Assembly: GCA_009885605.1 (NCBI GenBank) | Contig: VFKK01000140.1 | Coordinates: 1 to 36,359 of the forward strand | Length of the DNA stretch: 36,359 nt | Reading direction: 5' to 3' | DNA from: Cyclobacteriaceae bacterium | Lineage (GTDB): Bacteria > Bacteroidota > Bacteroidia > Cytophagales > Cyclobacteriaceae | Shown: one piece after another, positions 33,248 to 36,359 of the stretch | How the letters are laid out: each line of letters starts with the position of its first letter | Numbering within the stretch: the stretch's first letter is position 1 | Notes under the pieces: model-generated | Seen by the model: only the letters and a program-made list of their open reading frames with translations | Database searches by the model: none | What the model was told of the DNA's origin: nothing | Position numbers and translations under genes: made by a program

Positions 33248-33691
33248 TTATACTTCCCAAGGGGCTTTTCCAGATACTGTGATACCCATGCTTCTAGCTG
33301 TACCTGCTACCATTTTCATAGCAGATTCAATTTTAAAGGCATTCAGGTCAGGCATTTTCACCTCGGCAATCTCTCTCACCTGATCCCAGGTCACAGAGCC
33401 TACCTTTTTTCTGTTTGGTTCAGCTGAACCACTCTTGATTTTAGCAGCCTCTAACAACATGTTTGGTGCCGGAGGAGTTTTTACCACGAATTCAAAAGTT
33501 TTATCAGAATAAACCGTAATCAATACAGGAAGCACTTGACCAATTTTATCTTGGGTACGTGCATTGTATTGCTTACAGAACTCCATAATGTTCAGACCCT
33601 TTGAACCAAGGGCTGGACCTACAGGAGGTGACGGATTAGCCTGGCCACCTTTCACTTGCAGTTTTACATAACCGGTGATTTCCTTAGCCAT
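33248..33691 (-). CDS. rplK: Large-subunit ribosomal protein L11
   Basis: Binds the GTPase-associated centre of 23S rRNA and is needed for the stringent response. 147 residues. N-terminal domain MAKEITGYVKLQVKGGQANP with the proline-rich PSPPVGPALGSKGLNIMEFC; C-terminal rRNA-binding domain with NAFKIESAMKMVAGTARSMG. Three nt after nusG. Confidence 0.99.
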   Translation of the reverse strand: MAKEITGYVKLQVKGGQANPSPPVGPALGSKGLNIMEFCKQYNARTQDKIGQVLPVLITVYSDKTFEFVVKTPPAPNMLLEAAKIKSGSAEPNRKKVGSVTWDQVREIAEVKMPDLNAFKIESAMKMVAGTARSMGITVSGKAPWEV

Positions 33692-33694
33692 TGC

Positions 33695-34252
33695 TTAGTC
33701 TTGTTTTTCTACTTGTATAAAGTTTAACTCTACAGGAGTATTTCGGCCGAAGATCTTAACCATAACATTAAGTTTCTTCTTCTCCTCAAATATCTCCTCA
33801 ATTGTCCCGGTAAATCCACTGAAGGGGCCGTCCATTACTTTAACTGCCTCTCCTACTATAAATGGTGTATCCCTTTTCTCGGCAAACTCATCAATCTCTT
33901 CAACCTTACCTAAAATACGGTTGACTTCTGATTGGCGTAATGGCTCAGGGGTTTTGGAAGCTCCCCCTTTGTTTGATCCTAAGAAACCGATTACTCCCGG
34001 AATGCTTGTTATTACGTGATTGGCTTCTCCATTAGAAAGATCCGCGTTGACTAAAACGTATCCAGGAAAGAAATTTCTTTCTCTTACACGTTTTTTACCA
34101 TTACGCATCTCATATACCTTCTCAGATGGAATCAGGACTTCAGGAATAAAATCCTCCAGTTTTTGCCTGGCGATTTCATTATCGAGATAAGTCTTAGTCT
34201 TTTTCTCTTGTCCCGCTACTACTCTGAGTACGTACCACTTTTGTTCAGCCAT
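33695..34252 (-). CDS. nusG: Transcription termination/antitermination factor NusG
   Basis: Bridges RNA polymerase to Rho and, with S10, to the ribosome. 185 residues: NGN domain at the N-terminus (MAEQKWYVLRVVAGQEKKTK; RERNFFPGYVLVNADL) and a C-terminal KOW domain (PFIVGEAVKVMDGPFSGFTG). Standard housekeeping arrangement after secE (18-nt gap) and before rplK (3-nt gap), so not a specialised UpxY/RfaH paralogue. Confidence 0.99.
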   Translation of the reverse strand: MAEQKWYVLRVVAGQEKKTKTYLDNEIARQKLEDFIPEVLIPSEKVYEMRNGKKRVRERNFFPGYVLVNADLSNGEANHVITSIPGVIGFLGSNKGGASKTPEPLRQSEVNRILGKVEEIDEFAEKRDTPFIVGEAVKVMDGPFSGFTGTIEEIFEEKKKLNVMVKIFGRNTPVELNFIQVEKQD

Positions 34253-34270
34253 TATGTAATGTCAATTCAA

Positions 34271-34459
34271 TTAGAATAAATCATAAAACCATGTCATGAT
34301 GTTTTCAAATCCAAGATCGACTGCTCCAATAAAAAGGGCGAAAATCAAAGAAGCTACTAACACCAATACTGCACTATTTTGAAGAAATGAAAATTTAGGC
34401 CAAGTGACCTTATTTACCATTTCATCATAAGATTCCAGAACAAAGTTTTTCAGATTCAT
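34271..34459 (-). CDS. secE: Protein translocase subunit SecE
   Basis: Small essential partner of SecY, a clamp around the channel. The 62-residue protein begins MNLKNFVLESYDEMVNKVTW; the amphipathic helix with KVTWP is the family hallmark, followed by a single membrane segment (about residues 28-52, AVLVLVASLIFALFIGAVDL). The ATG at 34457-34459 was chosen because an in-frame ATG upstream would lie inside the tRNA-Trp gene. Starts 18 nt after the tRNA. Confidence 0.96.
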   Translation of the reverse strand: MNLKNFVLESYDEMVNKVTWPKFSFLQNSAVLVLVASLIFALFIGAVDLGFENIMTWFYDLF

Positions 34460-34477
34460 AGTGTACTTGCTTACTAC

Positions 34478-34551
34478 TGGCACGGGCAGAGAGATTCGAA
34501 CTCCCATCAACGGTTTTGGAGACCGCTATTCTGCCGTTGAACTATGCCCGT
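34478..34551 (-). tRNA. tRNA-Trp (anticodon CCA)
   Basis: Cloverleaf folded by hand: acceptor stem ACGGGCA/TGCCCGT, D arm, anticodon stem GCGGT/ACCGT with loop CTCCAAA (anticodon CCA), T arm with TTCGAAT, discriminator G and an encoded 3' CCA (34478-34480). It is the first product of the secE-rpoC transcript: the promoter lies 29-60 nt upstream and secE starts 18 nt downstream, so RNase processing of the tRNA would create the 5' end of the secE mRNA. Confidence 0.97.
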
Positions 34552-34579
34552 GTGAATGAACGCTCCGCCAATGGGAACG

Positions 34580-34611
34580 CAAAATTAGGTATTGATTGAT
34601 AAAGAAACAAA
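34580..34611 (-). promoter_or_regulatory. Promoter of tRNA-Trp-secE-nusG-rplKAJL-rpoBC
   Basis: Minus strand: TTTG (complement of 34608-34611), a 20-nt spacer, then TAATTTTG (34580-34587), which fits TAnnTTTG. Start point expected near 34574, about 23 nt before the mature tRNA 5' end. The TTTG box overlaps the tail of the tuf terminator. Confidence 0.78.
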
Positions 34612-34640
34612 TGCGATCCCAAAATACTTTGGGATCGCAT
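34598..34640 (-). terminator. Terminator after tuf
   Basis: A 13-bp perfect stem ATGCGATCCCAAA/TTTGGGATCGCAT (arms 34628-34640 and 34611-34623, 4-nt loop) 22 nt past the tuf stop. It is followed on the minus strand by a broken T-rich tract (TTGTTTCTTTATC), so efficiency may be partial. The tract is shared with the next promoter. Confidence 0.85.
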
Positions 34641-34662
34641 CGTTCAATATGTCTGACTTGAA

Positions 34663-35850
<1,188 letters not shown>

Positions 35851-35909
35851 GCGTGTAAATCCTCAGTTTAAGTTTAAAGATATGTTTAAATTAATTTAAT
35901 GCCGTTATG

Positions 35910-35981
35910 AGCCAACGACGGGAATTGAACCCGTGACCCATTCCTTACCAAGGAAGTACTCTACCCCTGAGCTACGTCGGC
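35910..35981 (-). tRNA. tRNA-Thr (anticodon GGT)
   Basis: Acceptor stem GCCGACG/CGTTGGC, D arm GCTCAGGGGTAGAG, anticodon loop TTGGTAA (anticodon GGT), T loop TTCAATT, discriminator T. The genomic bases after the discriminator are CAT, so CCA is not encoded and must be added. It is located 29 nt after tRNA-Gly and 59 nt before tuf, the usual Bacteroidota order. Confidence 0.96.
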
Positions 35982-36010
35982 TTAAACCCGATACTTCCTA
36001 GAAAGTATTG

Positions 36011-36083
36011 AGCGGGAGACGAGGCTCGAACCCGCGACCTGCAGCTTGGAAGGCTGCCGCTCTACCAACTGAGCTACTCCCGC
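36011..36083 (-). tRNA. tRNA-Gly (anticodon TCC), possibly a hybrid of two genomes
   Basis: Acceptor stem GCGGGAG/CTCCCGC is perfect; D arm GCTCAGTTGGTAGAGC; anticodon stem GCAGC/GCTGC with loop CTTCCAA (anticodon TCC); discriminator T, no encoded CCA. The T stem is weak: GCGGG against CTCGT needs two G-T pairs. The 3' flank is AT-rich like the rest of the window, while the 5' flank from 36084 is very GC-rich. The gene is therefore where two sequences meet, and its 5' and 3' parts may come from different organisms. Confidence 0.9.
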
Positions 36084-36093
36084 CCGGGCCGGC

Positions 36094-36099
36094 ATCATA
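36094..36099 (-). promoter_or_regulatory. TATGAT -10-like box upstream of tRNA-Gly
   Basis: Minus strand TATGAT lies 10 nt before the tRNA-Gly 5' end in the GC-rich segment. A weak CTGATC could serve as -35 element with a 16-nt spacer. This is a generic sigma-70 style and unlike the TAnnTTTG promoters in the rest of the window. Confidence 0.4.
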
Positions 36100-36173
36100 G
36101 CCCAGCTCAACGCGCGATCAGGCCGTGCGGTCCCTGGAGCAGCAGCGCGGCAGCCGTTGTGGCGAAGCGACCG

Positions 36174-36359
36174 TCATGGCGCGGCGCGTCCGGCGCTCCG
36201 CGTGATCGATCGAGCCACCCGCAGGGCAAGCTCGATGGACTCGTCGAGCGTCAGTTCGGCGCCCTCCTCGAACAGGTGGGCGAAGCGGTCGGGTTCGACC
36301 CGCACTCGGAGCGAGTCCTCGGTGCCGGCGCCGTAGCCGCCGGGATCCGCGACGAGGCC
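36174..36359 (-). CDS. C-terminal 61 residues of an unidentified protein from a GC-rich genome
   Basis: An open frame enters from the right edge and stops with TGA at 36174-36176. Third codon positions are almost all G or C, as in real genes of GC-rich bacteria. The visible end contains RVRVEPDRFAHLFEEGAELT and LDESIELALRVARSI. The EGAxLTLDExIELAL pattern faintly recalls the extreme C-terminus of large AAA-ATPase/LuxR-type regulators of actinobacteria, but this is a weak resemblance and no function is assigned. Confidence 0.6.
   Translation of the reverse strand, partial: GLVADPGGYGAGTEDSLRVRVEPDRFAHLFEEGAELTLDESIELALRVARSITRSAGRAAP

Larger units (their letters stand above)
36084..36359. other. 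GC-rich segment of foreign origin, probable assembly chimera
   Basis: From 36084 to the end the composition jumps (44 of 60 bases are G or C in 36181-36240, about 73%) while the flanking genes and gaps are AT-rich. In Bacteroidota the expected neighbours here are tRNA-Tyr and tRNA-Thr; neither is present. The segment instead holds the end of an unrelated coding sequence and a -10-like box. Confidence 0.85.

Noticed and set aside
34460..34510. Longer secE start giving 79 residues
   Set aside because: The added codons lie in the tRNA-Trp gene; the ATG at 34457-34459 gives the standard SecE N-terminus.
36011..36359. Genomic island integrated at tRNA-Gly
   Set aside because: No integrase, direct repeat or second tRNA end is visible; composition and promoter style fit an assembly join better, although the edge is too short to exclude an island.

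Overview
The window is a nearly unbroken minus-strand block of translation and transcription genes from a Bacteroidota genome, most likely of the Cytophagales type (family-level placement is a guess). Evidence for the phylum: the gene order tRNA-Gly, tRNA-Thr, tuf, tRNA-Trp, secE, nusG, rplKAJL, rpoBC, DUF3467 gene, rpsLG, fusA, rpsJ, the S10/spc/alpha clusters, carA, eno; promoters of the TTTG-N19/20-TAnnTTTG form; zinc-free forms of L36 and S14; and a small DUF3467 gene between rpoC and rpsL. All genes run right to left.

Layout in the direction of transcription. (1) 36083-34663: two tRNAs (Gly-UCC, Thr-GGU) and tuf, ended by a 13-bp hairpin at 34611-34640. (2) 34611-23178: a promoter overlapping that terminator, then tRNA-Trp, secE, nusG, rplK, rplA, rplJ, rplL, two tandem hairpins, rpoB, a GNRA-capped hairpin and rpoC, ended by a 12-bp stem at 23128-23158. 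(3) 23113-22790: a DUF3467 gene. (4) 22769-19288: promoter, rpsL, rpsG, fusA, rpsJ, terminator. (5) 19185-4748: promoter, then rplC to rplQ, about 28 genes covering the S10 (minus rpsJ), spc and alpha clusters with secY, map, infA and rpoA, ended by a hairpin. rpmD and rpmJ are short genes found directly in the sequence. (6) 4710-2229: carA and eno with their own -7 element and terminator. (7) 2183-1: a divIC/ftsB-like gene, an outer-membrane barrel gene, cysE and the 5' part of cysM/cysK, with overlapping reading frames.

Together the genes build the ribosome (28 large- and small-subunit proteins from L3 to L17 in one transcript plus L1, L10, L11, L7/L12, S7, S10 and S12), RNA polymerase (alpha, beta, beta prime), the elongation factors EF-Tu and EF-G, initiation factor IF-1, transcription factor NusG, the SecYE channel and N-terminal methionine removal.

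The last ~280 bases (about 36084-36359) do not belong with the rest: base composition jumps to about 73% GC (counted over 36181-36240), the promoter style changes to a TATGAT-like -10 box, and a different genome's coding sequence ends there. The switch falls at or inside tRNA-Gly and is best read as an assembly chimera joined through a conserved tRNA, though an island inserted at a tRNA cannot be excluded from the sequence alone. I see no mobile element, CRISPR array or undescribed multi-gene system; the chromosomal part is well-conserved housekeeping DNA whose points of interest are mainly regulatory RNA structures between genes.
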